From Dromiciops gliroides (taxonomy: Eukaryota; Chordata; Mammalia; Microbiotheria; Microbiotheriidae), in the NCBI RefSeq assembly GCF_019393635.1, contig NC_057862.1, positions 675,730,314 to 675,794,313 of the forward strand: a stretch of 64,000 bases of DNA. The letters are read 5' to 3'. Positions 48,168 to 61,375 of this stretch are shown piece by piece. How positions within the stretch are numbered: position 1 is the first letter of the stretch; every line of letters starts with the position of its first letter. Made by a program: the position numbers and the translations under genes. Below the pieces are notes generated by a model. That model worked only from the letters and a program-made list of their open reading frames with translations, was not told the DNA's origin and did not search any database.

Positions 48168-51100
48168 CTAATAAGATAGGTAGGGAAAGGGAAGGTGATC
48201 AGCATTAAGGAATTACACACACAGGAACATACACATTTGCTCTCTACTCACCTTCCAATGGATTCTGCATTGGCCTTTGCACTTTTAACCATTCTACCAC
48301 ATGCCACTAGATTGAGACCTCCACTCACTTGTAACCCCTTCTCAGGTCAAAAACATATAGAAAAATTCACAGCATTCCCTGTGCTTCTCAGGGACTTTGA
48401 ATGGACCGAGATTCACAGAATTTGAGAATGTAAATTCTCAGCAACCATCTAGTTCAGTCCATGCCTGAACTAGGGTCTCCATTCAAATAGATGGCACCTT
48501 CCACACATTGGACCCTCTGGGCCCAAATAAAAGTAGTCAAATCCCTTATCCACATGAAGCCTCTCAAGATTCTTCAAATTAGTTGCCAACTTCCTGCTCT
48601 CATTATTTCCACTGCCCAATCTTCTCTTCTTCAACACAAACATTTCCAGTACCTTCAATGTAACTAGAACAATAGGCTTTTCACTATCTTTGTTATTCAA
48701 CTCTTTCTACTTTAACAATATCCAGAAGAACCTGATCTTCTACAATTCTCCTAAGGACAGTACACAGTAGGACTCTGAGCTGGTGCTTCATGGAAATAAT
48801 TTTTCTCATGCTGTTGCCTAAGGCATCATTCACTTCCGGGCTGCTATATCACACTCCTATTGGGATTCCAAGTTCCCCAAAATTCTCCAATTTTTTTTCC
48901 AGTGAGCTACCTCCTGCAACTCCTAGTCTTTACCCCTCTTCATTGTACCTACTTTCCCTGGAATTTATCCACATAAATTGATATGGTCAGGTTTTTTCTC
49001 TTTCCTTTCTATTCAATTTAAAGCACAATGGGATAGCTAGATTGGTGAATTTTTATGAGCCTTTGTTAGGTAAATGCTATCCCTGGTCAGGAGCCAGTCA
49101 TTTCTATATTTGAAACCATGGTCCATAAATCAAAATTCCAATCTTGATGCTATCTTCTGAACTAGGTCCTTTTGATCTATATGTGACTGGGTAATCCTTT
49201 TGGGACTATGTCATGCTGAACCCTGTCCTGAGGAAAAGCTATCTGTAGGAAATACAGGCTCATTTCTGGCCACCATATCTCCGAGAAGAGGACATATGAT
49301 CACTTGCTGGGGATTCTTGAGTAGCAGAATTCTGCTTTTCTGTGGTTTCTACTAAAATACTATCAAGGTCTCTTCCATCCTTGAGAATCTATATTTCTTT
49401 TTACAATGTACAATATTATTCAAATCAGTCCAAACATAGAAACTTGTTCTGTCCCTTTCACTCCCAACACATACATACCTGTCTTATTCTTCTTATTCCA
49501 TGTGATAAAGACTTTAGCACAGCTCAGCCCTAGGATGAAGACTGCTAGGATGCTCACAGCTATGGCCCAAAGCCACTTCCTAGGAGGCTTTCCAGGAACT
49601 GCAGGAGAAGATCCAACAAATGAATAGGGGTTAGGTAATGCATTTATGCAGTGGGAATGGGGTTTGTGTCCAGTAGGATGTATGCTCTTAGGCCATTTAC
49701 CAGCAGGGATGGATATGAGCAGGTGATTGAGGGATTCCGCAGCTCCACTCCCTAGGATTTGGCCCAACCAGCTTGGCTGAAACACTCACCAGGGTAGATA
49801 GCTGGTTTCTGCAGCTCACTATGCTCCACCACACAAGTGTACCCTTCCCCTGAGTCCCCTGGGAGTAGCTCCAGGGTGACATGGAGGTAGAAGGTATCAT
49901 CAGCATTGGGCAGGGTGCCACTGGAGCTCTCCTTCCCCCATTTGGCTGGTTCAGGGGTCTTCTTCCAGATTAACAAGATAGATCTGGGGTAAAAGCCTGT
50001 GGCCAAGCAGGAGAAGGTGATGGTACCATTGGGGGAATCATGACGGGACACATACACCTTAGGTGGCACTAAGGGAAGAAGGGAAGAGAGAAGACATCAT
50101 AGCTTAGAGAATTCACATAGACCATAAAATGCTCATCATATGAACAAAGTAATAAAGGTAATCCCTCCCATTTCTATAATGTCTGCTCTTTTATTGTTAG
50201 AGGGAACTTCATTCAGGTCTCCAGCTACCTAATTCCCGAGACCCAACTTCTCCATAATAATAAAGGAAAGGTGGCTTGTAACTCTTGGTAGGGGATGGAG
50301 AGGAAAGGGAACTTACAGTTTTCCTTTATGCTTGAATTGCGAAAGATGTTCTGAACTACACCAACACAATATTTTTTACTGGAGAGTTCTATCTCATTGG
50401 TCCAGAAGGAGCTTTCTGTAACAGGTTTCAACTTCTGTGCCCTAGGGTTCAGGAACACCCAGTGTTTTGTATGATCATCAGTCTCCATCATATCCTCGCC
50501 ATCCCAGCCAAGGCGTGCCTTGCTTTTCAATTGGATGCCATCATCTAATTCACAGCCTACAAAGAGCTGTTTCGTGTGATTCCCTAGAGGAGAGGGAGAA
50601 ATATGGGATATTTTTAGAGCAAATAGTACAGGAGAAATTAAGTAAGTTGAGGGAGGCATTTTTTGTTGTTGGTTCCAGAAGAGACAGGGTTTTAGTTGGT
50701 TAACGTTGGGAATCACCTGCATATCATGTGGAATTATTTTTGTGTCCTGAGGGAGGAGGTTCTCCCAGCCTAGTGAGAATTCTGGTCAAGTTAAGAAGGG
50801 GCCCTGGACGTTAAGAGGGAGATGATTAGAAATCAAGTATAATTCAACCTTTTTATGCACTCCTACTTTCTTTTCATTATTGTATTCTTTCTGAATCCAT
50901 ATATGGCCTTTTCTCTTTATATAGATGCTAGAACAACCACATTCCCACTAAGTAGGAAGTGGGAAGAGATAATGACACATGACAGTACAAGTTGGAAGCC
51001 AATCACAGGAGGTAGAAGAAGCAGAAGAACAGTAGCAGTGATTCAGGGATCAAGCAGGACTAATCTCTGCATTCAGGGAACAAAGAATATTTGGTAAGAA

Positions 51101-54100
51101 GTTCAATAGCTTAAGTTCACATTCAATAATCTAGAAAACTTGGGCAGAGGTAAAATATGAAAATCTTGTAGGTGAAGGGGAAGGTTTTTTGAATAATTTT
51201 CTTTTTTTTTCTTTTTTTTTTTTTTTGGCGAGGCAATTGGGGTTAAGTGACTTGCCTAGGGTTACAAAGCTAGTAATTGTTAAGTGTCTGAGGCTGGGTT
51301 TGAACTCAGGTCTTCCTGATTCCAAGGCCAGTGTTCTATCCGCTGCACCACCTAGCTGCCCCATTGAATAATTTTCAATGAAGGATTTGGTGTCCTGAGA
51401 AACTGGTGTGGTTTGGTGAGTCCTGAGGCTAGACAGGGCAGGTCAGTGGCTCAGTGCATAGAGTTCCAGGCCTGAAGTCAGGAAGATCTGAGTTCAAATC
51501 CAGCCTGAGACACTTACTAGTTGTGTGGCACTGGGTAAGTCACTTACCCCTGTTTGCCTCCATTCCCTCATCCATAAAATGAGTTGGCAAATGAAGTGGC
51601 AAACTACTCTAGTATCTTTGCCAAGAAAACCACCAAAAGGGTCACCAGGAGTCAGGCACATTTGACAATGACTACATAAAGGCCCAGGAATGTATCCTTC
51701 AAAGTAGTTTTGCTCCAGATAGAGCATCAGCAGCCTGAGCCTTTGGACAGTTATCCCAAATAGGTCAAGTTCCTGAGGATTGATTCATCAGGTTTGGGTG
51801 ATGGGATGAGGAGAAATATGAGCATGGGGACAAGTGAGGCCAACTTACTCTTATTGTTGGGGTCATTTCCTGTTAAGAAATATGTCACGATGTAGCCACC
51901 TCCCTCGTGTCTTCTCATGAAGCGATTCATATCTTCAATGAAGTTGGTTCCCAGGGCGTCAGAGATCCAGACTTCCTTCACTATAATCTGTTTATTCAGT
52001 TTGTCATAGGAAAGCCACTGAACGTCATCAATGAAGCCAGCAACAGTGAAGTCCGAGACAGAGAGGTTCATAAACACTTTAGTGAACTGAAGTTCATTCC
52101 TATGGTGGACTAAATGGCAGAGAAGGTAAAAAGAGGTCATATATGGGGGGTGGAGTCAGAAGCCTAGAGTCTCCTCACACCCATGCACCAGCCACTAAGG
52201 CTTTCTATTATTATCAGTTTAAAATGGGGCAGAAATGTCCTGAGGGACATGCTAGAAGGAGATCATGCACCCAACTGAATGTGCAGAGAGAGCCTATCAT
52301 AGGACTGGACACAGAGCAGGGCTCAATAAGAGCTTCTTGTGGGTTGCTTTATTTAGAATGATCCTTTACACTTGAAGCAAGCTTTTTGCTAAGTCACTTC
52401 AACTTATCACATCTTAAGTCTCAGGATCTATATAGGATAAGTGAGGAGTAGAGAGAACTATGAGAAGAAACATTAGAGTTGTTAGCACAGAGGGGAAGGT
52501 ATCATGCCTAAACTGTAAGAAAAAGAAGGCAGGAGGTATATGTATTGTGACATGAATGGCCAGCAGTATTTCCATCAATGCTGGAGCACACACAACAGCA
52601 AGTTTATAAAGCAGAAAGGTAATGTCATTGTTGCTGTTGTGGTAGAAACTGGCCTGTTACAGGGGTTCAGGGAGTGAAACAGCGTGAGCAAACAGTAGGA
52701 AGACAAGAGACTTCTATTTCACCCACTCATTTGTTTCAATGATTTCATTTTCTTTTACCTGTGAAAAGTTTCTTTGGAAGCATTCTAACCCTACCTGGAT
52801 TGGACTAAGAGGAAAAGAGACCTGCCTTAGTTAGGACATAGAAGATAAACAGACTTGGCTGCTCCTAGTGACCTGATTGGATGGTATTGGGAAGGGTTTG
52901 CATATGAGCCCCAGTACGAATAGATGGTGTTGACACTGATCTACAGATAGAGGAGAGTTAGAGAATTTGAACAAGGCTCCCTGATATTTTTCCTTCACGG
53001 GGTTGTTTGCAAATCTATGCCCTTGGATTACCACTGGTTTTCATTGTGCCCAAACTCCTTGCTAACAACTGCATGCTTGATGCTGGGCTGGGCTCTGTAG
53101 CCAGCAAGGAGGGGACTAGGCACAAAGGGCCAACCCAGGAAAACACACCCAAGCCAAAGCTGCTTTTGTTTCCTAAGAAGTTTTCAAAGACTCTGATAGT
53201 TGGCAAAGAACTCTGAAGCTCCTTCCTCCAATTTATATCTGAGCATAAATCTCTCAAATCCTGGAGAAGTAGTTATCCAGCCTGGATTATCTGGGACAGA
53301 TGGGAATGGGCTCCACTGATCGCTTCCTTTTTTAAAATTTATATTTATTTATCTATCTATCATCTATCTATTTATGCATGCTGGGCAAGGAGGGTTAAGT
53401 GACTTGCCCAGGGTCACACAGCTAGGGTCAAGTGTCTGAGGCTGGATTTGAACTCAGGTCCTCCTGAATCCAGAGCCAGTGCTTTACACACTGCACCACC
53501 TGGCTGCCCCTCAACTGCTCACTTCCTATTGATAAATACCCCCTTCTTTCTCATCAGCAGGGACCAATCTTGGCCAAGGAAAATCCCAAGCTAGCCCCAA
53601 CTAGGGCTGTGATACCTGGAAGTCCCTCTGTTTAGATTATAGATATCAGGGTTGCCAAAGCAACTGCTGCCTTAACTGCTCCATGACTTATTTGAGGCCA
53701 GAAAGAAGCACCAACACCTTAAGTTTGAACTGATTAGACAGTCATGATACCTTATGGGGAAAATAGCGATAAGCTAAATATAATACTAGGCTATGGTGAA
53801 TGAAGCTATCAGTGAGGAACTCCCCCTAGCAATGCAGATCAGCACGTGCCAAGCAAATTAGAGCCCAAGACAGTTCCTGGGGACACTGAGAGCTTAAATA
53901 ACTGACCTAGGGTCACAATCTAGTATGAATCAGAGGCTGGATTTGAACCCTGGTCTTCTTGACTCAGGAACCAGCTCCTTATGTAATCTAACTTGCTGCC
54001 TCTCATAAAGAAAACATGTAAATATCAATTTATTTATTTGAATAGAGACAGCAACCCATGACAGCAGCCATGAGGATTTGGAACCCTCAGTATGAGGATT

Positions 54101-54854
54101 GTCCTTGCTTTCCTCCATCCCCTTTTTCACTGTTTCCTCAGTGCCTATCAATTCTTTGCTTGTCTGAAAGCCTGGGCAGCTCTCATCCTTCCCTCCTCCT
54201 CCCTTCTTCATGGATTAATTCTGTCTCCAGAATTCCTCCAGTTCAAGGACCTTACAGCCAGATCTGGAACTCCCCTTCCTTTATTCCTTACAGTGTCCTG
54301 ACTGCTGTAGTCCATCTGTCTATGAAGCCTAGTAATTCTTGTTTGATGAATGGACATAAGCCAGGGAGTCCCCTCAAGAGGCACAACCATTGCCTCAAAT
54401 CAAACTGCCCTTCTTCCTGAAACCTACCTCTAATTGATTTTGATTGGTCAGCATCACTTCAGCTTCATCCCTAGGACTCAAGGCAATCGCATTGTCCAGA
54501 TGCTCACAGTTGTCTCCTTATTCATTGTGCTCCTGTCAGTTTGTTCAGTCTGTATCCAGCCTCCCCATCAAGCTGAGTTCCTCGAAGGCATGAGATGTGC
54601 TTACCTCCATAAGGCTAATAGACTTCTACAAGGTTGAGGATAGGATCTTCCCCACTCATCCTCACTAAACCAGGGGGAGTTTGTGTCTTCCTTATCAGGC
54701 TAAGCTAAGGACAGAACTTCCCACAACAGATTCAGCTCCATATTTCTCCCCTTCTTCCTCCAGACTCACCTGCCTGTGTCTCCCTGAAAGCAAACAGCAT
54801 CAGAATGAGTATCCAGGATGAGACTGAGTCTCCCCTTCTCCACCAATTTACCAT
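48133..54854 (-). CDS. MHC class I-like glycoprotein, gene 2 (six exons, intact)
   Basis: Seen: exons signal 54854-54770, alpha1 52109-51849, alpha2 50583-50317, alpha3 50068-49790, membrane 49598-49479, tail 48167-48133 (TAA). All are phase 1 with GT-AG ends; the total is 1047 nt, 348 aa, with no internal stop. Domains: signal 1-28, alpha1 29-115 (FIDDVQWLSYDK), alpha2 116-204 (GCELDD...KKYCVG disulfide), alpha3 205-297 (FSCLATGFYPR, YTCVVEH), membrane 298-337, tail 338-348. Sequons NLS (alpha1), NHT, NSS and NGT. By hand count, identity to gene 1 is about 47% in alpha1, 64% in alpha2, 85% in alpha3 and 75% in the membrane exon. Intron 1 is only 2.7 kb, against 4.8 kb in gene 1. Same family and inferred role as gene 1; a UT-type non-classical class I gene is the best guess. 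Confidence 0.85.
49479..49598 (-). CDS. gene 2 exon 5, connecting peptide and membrane helix
   Basis: 120 bp. Connector VPGKPPRKW, helix AIAVSILAVFILGLSCA, basic end ITWNKKNKT, donor GTATGT. Same length and phase as in gene 1. Confidence 0.85.
49790..50068 (-). CDS. gene 2 exon 4, alpha3 Ig C1 domain
   Basis: 279 bp, acceptor TTCTTCCCTTAG, donor GTGAGT. Ig C1 cysteines in FSCLATGFYPR and YTCVVEH; 79 of 93 residues match gene 1 by hand count. Confidence 0.9.
50317..50583 (-). CDS. gene 2 exon 3, alpha2 domain
   Basis: 267 bp, acceptor CCTCTAG, donor GTAAGT. It starts NHTKQLFVGCELDD. The disulfide cysteines, the DG turn and the FW pair in the helix are kept, and an NSS sequon lies near the end of the domain. 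Confidence 0.85.
51202..51363 (-). mobile_element. SINE in gene 2 intron 2
   Basis: Perfect 13-bp target duplication TTGAATAATTTTC (51189-51201, 51364-51376). Confidence 0.95.
51438..51690 (+). mobile_element. longer SINE (MAR/MIR-type tail)
   Basis: Body GTTCAAATCCAGCCTGAGAC and tail ATGAGTTGGCAAATGAAGTG; in gene 2 intron 2, next to the younger SINE. Confidence 0.7.
51849..52109 (-). CDS. gene 2 exon 2, alpha1 domain
   Basis: 261 bp, acceptor CTCTGCCATTTAG, donor GTAAGT. The core strand FIDDVQWLSYDK is shared with gene 1, but the first strand and the whole helix (about residues 45-80 of the domain) are strongly changed. An NLS sequon is present that gene 1 lacks. Confidence 0.85.
53368..53512 (-). 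mobile_element. SINE in gene 2 intron 1
   Basis: Body and head on the minus strand, preceded by an (ATCT)-like stretch at 53338-53367. Unit A has uninterrupted text near 27520. Confidence 0.85.
54770..54854 (-). CDS. gene 2 exon 1, signal peptide
   Basis: 28 residues beginning MVNWWRRGDSVSSW, with a hydrophobic core ILILMLFAF and RETQA before GTGAGT. ATG context AAGATGG is favourable. It is two codons longer than gene 1's, with the difference just before the SSW. Confidence 0.8.
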
Positions 54855-55450
54855 CTTGTACAGGTGACTGTTTGATCTCCTCAACATCATCCCAGTTATG
54901 GGAGCTACCAGTCTCCAAGCTCCCTCTGCCCTACAGTGCTTAAGCTAAAACAAAGCTTCTTTATATCTAAGGGCTTCCTTCTCCTGATGCTGGATCCTCT
55001 AAGACCCTGCCCTCCAATCATTTCTGGTGAAGGTATCTGTCACCAGGCAGAACCTGCTCCTTCCTGACATGAATGGAAGTGAAACAGAGCCTGTGGTGAA
55101 GACAGGAAAGTCTTGAATGTTATCATATTCAGGTGATGTTGGGAAGCTCCAGAGTGGGGTACAGTTCCATGGACAAAGCTGGCATTTGTAACTGTTGCTT
55201 GAATTAAAGAAATACTAGATCTGATCAGGGAAATTAACCCTCAGGGAGGTAGTTCCTAGTCAAGTGGAAGAGATAGTCTTTTCCTTAAGGAGTATCTGAT
55301 CTAATCAGAAGATATAGTCCCTACCTTCAGTTGTTGCTTGATATAGAGGGGAGACAAAAAAAAACAAAACCCTGCCTCTCTGGAGCCCCTAATCTGATTA
55401 GACAATTACTCCTTCAAGGAGTCCCCACACTGAAAGTATGAATACTTCTG

Positions 55451-55602
55451 TTTTTGCATTTTTTTTTGCAGGGCTATGGGAGTTAAGTGACTTGCCCAGG
55501 GTCAAACAGTTAGTAAGTGTCAAGTGTCTAAGGCCAGATTTGAACTCAGGTATTCCTGAATCCAGGGCCAGTGCTTTATCCACTGCACCACCTAGCTGCC
55601 CC
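55451..55602 (-). mobile_element. SINE upstream of gene 2
   Basis: 14-bp target duplication TATGAATACTTCTG (55437-55450, 55603-55616). Confidence 0.95.
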
Positions 55603-55641
55603 TATGAATACTTCTGCATAATATTGTTGTGACTAAGTCAT

Positions 55642-57016
55642 GTTTACGATCCAAGCTTTTGGAACAAAAAAAAATTTGACAAAAACTGCTAGGACAACTG
55701 GAAAACAGTATGGCAAAAACTTGGTATAGACCAACATCTCATGTCCTATCCAAAAATAAGGTAAAAATGGTTACATGATTTACACATAAAGGGTGATACC
55801 ATAAGCAAATTTAGAGAGCATGAAATAGTTTTGTCAGATTTATGGATAAGGGAAGAATTTTGGACTAAAGAATATATAGAAAGCATTAAAAAATGTAAAA
55901 TAGATAATTGCAATTACATAAAATTAAAAAGCTTTTGCATAAACAAAACCAATGCAAGCAAAATTATAAGGAAAGCAGAAAACTGGGAAAGAAATTTTTC
56001 AACAAGTATCTCTGATAAAGGCCTCATTTCTCAAATATATAAAGAACTGAGTAAAATTTATAAAAATACAAGTCATTCTCCAATTGATAAATGGTCAAAA
56101 GATGTAAACAGGCAGTTTTCAGACAAAGAAATCAATGTTAACTGTAGTCATATGAAAAAATGCTCTAAATCACTATTTTTCAGAGAAATGCAAATTAAAA
56201 CAACTCTGAAGTCCTACCTCACACATATCAGAATAGCTACTATGACAAAAAGGAAGATATTGGAGGGGATGTAGGAAAACTGGGATACTAATATACTATT
56301 AGTGGAATTTTGTGAACTGATCCAATCATTCTGCAGAGCAATTTGGAACTATGCCCAAAAGCTATAAAAAACTATACATACCATTTATATCCCAAAAACA
56401 TCCAAAAAATGGAAAAGGTCTTATTTGTACAAGAATATTTATGCCAGCTATTTTTGTCTTGGCTAAGAATTGGAAATCAAAGGGATGCCCATCAATTGGG
56501 GAATGGCTAAACCAGCTGTGGTATATGATTGTAATGGAATATTATTGTGCTATTAAAAATGACAAGCAGAATGATTTTAGAAAAACGTGGAAAGGCTTAC
56601 ATGAACTGATGAATAATGAAGTTAACAGAACCATGAGAATGCTGTATACAGTAACAACAGTATTGTTTGATGAAGAATTGTGAATGAATTAACTATTCTC
56701 AGCAATACAATGATCCAAGACAATCCTAAAGAAACTAATGATAAAGCATATTATCTGTCTCCAGAGAAAAAGTGGATGTTGATTGAACACAGACTGAAGC
56801 ATGTTATTTTCACTTTCTTTTTTCTCTTTCTTTCTTTCTTTTTTACTTTATTCTACTTTTCTTATAAAAATAACTCATATGGAAATGCTTTACAAAATTG
56901 CTCGTGCATATCCTATATCTGATTGCTTATTTCCTCAGGGAGGGGAAAGAGGGATGGAGAGAGGGATAGAATTTGGAACACAAAACTTTAAATAAAAAAT
57001 GTTTTAAAAAACAACA
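55642..57016 (+). mobile_element. L1 3' fragment, 5' truncated
   Basis: 1.37 kb flanked by a 15-bp target duplication TTGTGACTAAGTCAT (55627-55641, 57017-57031). It encodes the end of L1 ORF2 (GCPSIGEWLNQLWYMIVMEY, then YCAIKND), comparable with the L1 C-terminal MEYYxAIKND motif, broken by stops into two frames. A 3' UTR and A-rich end follow. Absent from unit A. Confidence 0.85.
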
Positions 57017-57031
57017 TTGTGACTAAGTCAT

Positions 57032-58894
57032 CTTTGATTGTCCCTTCTCCTTTATTCCATATTATTGCCAATTGCTAAGTCTTGTTGATTTGACCTACCC
57101 TTTGATACCATATTGCCTACAGGACTGGGGAGGAAGATAGAATAAGAAGAGCTGGAGAACAGTCTTAAGTTTCTTGATGATTTCTTGCTTCCATGTCCTA
57201 TAACCCATGAACTAGATATTCCACAGTCACCTCCTCAACGTAGGACTGACCTCACTTCCCTAATTGTGGTCAATAGATGACTCGATCTGGATACTCCAGG
57301 GCTGCTTCCATGGTAGAGGAGCTGGTCAGGATTCTGGGTACCAAAAAGTGCCAAAAATTGGAAATGAAAGGGAAAACATCAAATATCAAGAGAGTTTCTT
57401 TTGGGATGATGGGTCTGACAGGAGCTGGAAAGAAAGGTTTAACTTGATGATCACTGTATGAGTAGGGTATCAAGGAAATTTACATGTAACTTAGGGGTGT
57501 ACATAGAGGGTGAAAAAATCCCCAAGATCTTGGCATACCTCCTTTTTTAATCAGCCATCTTTTCTCTCCATGCTCATTCATCAGTGGGTATGAAATAAAT
57601 ACTCTCCCCAAAATTCATATAACTGAGTGGCTGAGGCGATGGAACTTCTGATTGTAGAAAAAAATCTGAATGACACATGTGTTATCCAAATGTCACTGAT
57701 TGTGATCAATCATGAACCCTATGAACACAGTCAGTAATTTTTAGGCTCCTATTGTATTCACATATTTAAGCTAAAACCATGGGGATATAAGAGGAGAGAA
57801 CACAGTCAGTCTCCACTTGTCACACTTGAATTCTAGTTGGAGAGTACAAATTTGCAGACAAACTCTTGAAAAAAATTAATTACTAAAATGAAGTACTGAC
57901 TTTAAGTGCATGGAGTATTTATTGTTCAAGGACAAAGGCCTCAGCACTCAAAAGGCCAACCTTTCTATTAGGATCCCTCCATGAGTGATTGACAGTTTAC
58001 ATAGGCATGCTGGAGAGAATGGAGAACTCTGAAGTGGTTGTCAAAGAGCTCAGGATTTGGATGCTCTCATCTCCCTTTGCTCACCCTCTCCATCCTTATA
58101 AAAATGGATGAAGTAGGAAAGGGAAACAAAATAGGAGTTCTCTCATTTCACAAATATAGGCACTTGACCAACTGACCTCTGGTCCTCACCCAAAGTACTC
58201 TTCTTCATAGTTCCTGTCTGGTCCCCACCCCATGTCCTTTTAGTAGGAATGTCTTAGATTTCCCTGGAATATATTTTTAGTCTATACATTCTCCAAAACC
58301 AATGTGAAAGTTTTGAGGAGTACCTCAAAGATTTTTGACAACTATAAGGTGTCATCTCATTCAGCCTGTCACCTCTGGTAAAGACCACTCCTACTTTTCA
58401 ATCCTTCCTCCCCCCATCAGGCTAATAATAGGTCCCAACCCAAACCTCACTTGTTCTTTTTGGGTTTTGATGGCTCAGAGTGAATGTAAAAATAGTAATT
58501 CTTTCTGTTCTGGCCAGAAACGCTGAGGGTCTTCTGTTCTCATACTGATTTATTTTTATTTTATTTAATTTTTTTTCCATACTGATTTTTTGTGAAGGCA
58601 AACTAAGCTATCTTTTGCCTCAATTCTTGCCTAACCTTGAATCATTGATTGGGGGTTGTCTCAGACAAACTGAGAACTGGGAAAGACCTTAGCTTAAAAA
58701 TGCCAAGATCTCCCACTCCATCTGGTGCCATTGACAGTTGTCCTAACCCATGTCTTGCCACTGGACTCTAACAACTGTGGAGGAGAGAAGGAATCTAAAG
58801 ACTTTGCACAGCTCTGCCTCACTTAAATCCAATTCACTTGCAAGTCAAGACATGACCCTCCTGATATGATTGTCCTCTTCAAGAAAGAAGGACA
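57032..58894. other. right end of unit B, no gene seen
   Basis: 58004-58290 matches 28928-29220 of unit A; 57032-58003 has no counterpart in unit A and no recognisable coding text. Confidence 0.6.
58735..58885 (+). mobile_element. RTE-type 3'-end repeat
   Basis: CATGTCTTGCCACTGGACTC to GATTGTCCTCTTCAAGAAAG, directly before the SINE at 58895. Confidence 0.45.
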
Positions 58895-59033
58895 GGAGCA
58901 GCTAGATGGCACAGTGGATAAAGCACCGGTCCTGTATTCAGGAGGACCTGAGTTCAAATCTGGCCTCAAACACTTGACACTTACTAGCTGTATGACCCTG
59001 AGCAGCCTCACTGCCCCACCAGAAGAAGGAGAA
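58895..59033 (+). mobile_element. SINE with GAA tail
   Basis: Plus-strand SINE (GCAGCTAGATGGCACAGTGG ...) whose tail runs into (GAA)n at 59034-59085. Confidence 0.85.
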
Positions 59034-59085
59034 GAGGAAGAAGAAGAAGAAGAAGAAGAAGAAGAAGAAGAAGAAGAAGAAGAAG
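59034..59085. repeat. (GAA)n microsatellite
   Basis: About 17 GAA units at the tail of the SINE at 58895. Confidence 0.95.
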
Positions 59086-60255
59086 GAACAATACCAATCC
59101 CCATCAGACTGAAACACCCTGAAGGCCATAGATTGTTTTTCTATGTAATGCCCCTTTGAGGCTCACTCAACTTCCAAACCTACCAATGGCTACTTACCTT
59201 CTCCCTCCCCAAGGGATGGATTTTGCTACTACCAGCTTTCCAGAGGCAACCTTGTAGATGGCTATTCTCTCAAATATTTTATGCTTTTGTTATCAATCAG
59301 CCAGTAGATTCAATTAAAACTGTAGCAGAAAGATTTACTCAAATGGCATAGTAAGAGCTGGATTTTTAAAGAATTGGAAAAATCTCCTTTTAAACAAATC
59401 CTACTTGCTCAAAAGCCCCTACTCTCTATAAACAATCTCATGGTCCCCTAGGGTGCTCAATATTTTTACCTCCCCTACGCCTTTGTAACTCTTTTGTAGA
59501 TGAGGGGTTAGAGGGACAACTGTATGAAGGGTCTAGGATCCTGAAAGCAAAGTTCATTATGTTGCTGCCCTTTTCACATACAATTAAGTTCTCTAAACCT
59601 TTCATCCTCATTGGCTAAGAATGCTCTCTGCTGTGTCCATATGAGAACTAGAGTTGGTGAGAGTTGTAAAGAGAGATCCTGGGCTTCTGGGTTCTAGATT
59701 CTAGCTTCGAGAGAGAAGATTCTCCATTTCTGTCTCTCTTTGGGTCCATGGAGGGAGAAAGAGTCTGGAAAGATGGCATGTAGGGAAGCTATCATTTCAG
59801 TCATGTGGATATGCTCAGTTTGTTGCACTTGGGATTTCAGGGAATTTCCCTTTGGATGATATCTGAGCTGAGTTATCTTGTTCCCAACAAGAGAACTCAT
59901 CTTCCCTTTGTATTTTCTAGTCTATTTTACCCATGTATATTTTCTCTGGTTTCTGTTCTGTTATTGACTTAGATAAATAGTCTGTTACATGTATTTGTTT
60001 TGGAACTGTCATCTGCTAAGAAGGACATCAAACCATGTTTATATAGATTAGGATTCTCCCTTCCTATTAAAGAAGAGAAAACAGAAGTACAGCTTAAATT
60101 GAAAAATTATTTTCCCTAGACTAATAATATTTAAGGGAACAGATGGATATAATTCCAGCCCAGTTTCTCCAACTCTCTGAAGGGAAAAGAATGGCAAGCT
60201 TCTGACATCAGTCTCCTTGTAGGAATGAAACATTCCTTAGAAAATGGTGGAAGAG

Positions 60256-60358
60256 ATTGCTTTCCACCTCAGGGAGGGAAGAGGGGAGGAAGGGAAGGAA
60301 GGATAAAAATTGGAACCCCAAACTATAAATAAGAATGTTTATTACATTAAAAAATAAA
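60256..60358 (+). mobile_element. L1 3' end stub (103 bp)
   Basis: An L1 3'-UTR end (GGGAGGGAAGAGGGGAGG ... A-rich tail) flanked by a perfect 17-bp target duplication AGAAAATGGTGGAAGAG at 60239-60255 and 60359-60375. A severely 5'-truncated insertion. Confidence 0.8.
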
Positions 60359-60979
60359 AGAAAATGGTGGAAGAGAAAAGATTCTCAAGGTATCTATTCC
60401 TGCATCCCTACAAGCCACATCTAGACCAATGTGCACACAAATGAGTTACATGGGCAAAACAACATGGCACAACCCTTTCCATCCCTTACATAAAGAAAAT
60501 TTTATGAAGCATCTATAAGGAGCTGGCAAATACAGAATATTCTGAAAAGGCTTTCCTTCAGTGATTTAAGAGAGGGTAGAAGGAAAGAATTTACCTAACA
60601 TTTCTTGAGAGACTGATTTTAGTTCATCTTGAAAAGAAGGGATGCACTTTGATATAGTAGATAGAGAACAAATCTCAAAGCCAAGAACCTGTATTCAAGT
60701 CCTGGCTCTGACATATACTGGCAGTGTGAGCCTAGACAATTCACTTAAACTCTTAAAGGTTTTGGAAACTTTCCAAGACTAAAGTTTCAGAGAAAGTAAA
60801 AATCTGAATTTGTAGAAATTTCTCTACCCGGGAGTTCTATACATCAATAAAATCACAGTTCCATACTCCCTCCTATCAGATCAGTGCCTCAAGTGAACTG
60901 AATAGTAAATTTAACTCAAACTAAAGGGAGATTTATTGGTATATTGAGCATGTGAGATGACTGGCTGTGAACTATTTTG

Positions 60980-60991
60980 AATATATATATA

Positions 60992-61023
<32 letters not shown>

Positions 61024-61030
61024 TATATGT
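60980..61030. repeat. TA/CA-rich simple repeat
   Basis: (TA)n then (CACATA)n then (TATA)n. Confidence 0.85.
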
Positions 61031-61375
61031 GTTTTATTATTAGTTTCATTGCATATGAATTATTAATATTGGGAAATGTTTCTCCAGTTAATAAAATAAA
61101 CAACATTAACAACATATAATGAACTGGGGTTGAGGTTTGAGGATTGAGCCAACTCATTAATTAATTAAAAAGACATTGAATTTTATTAATTAATAAGAAA
61201 TTATACAATTATAAGCCTCCTTTAGAGTTCTAGATAATAACAATTACATGTAACATATAACGATGTCAAATTGCAGAGAAAAATATGGTATGGGAGAGAG
61301 TGTGGTCACATGTATCTTACCTTGATACACACATGCATGTATATGCATATAAATACATATATACACATATACATG

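Larger units (their letters stand above)
37085..58290. repeat. tandem segmental duplication, unit B
   Basis: Direct copy of 6933-29220. Differences include SINEs at 39963-40094 and 41485-41628, about 500 bp near 40575-41085, the block 42450-46780 holding the pseudogene exons, and about 3.1 kb (54900-58003) between the signal exon region and the right end, which includes a SINE and an L1 fragment. Confidence 0.85.

Noticed and set aside
58823-59159. Poly-Ser and poly-Glu frames on opposite strands
   Set aside because: Translation of the (GAA)n tract and its SINE.
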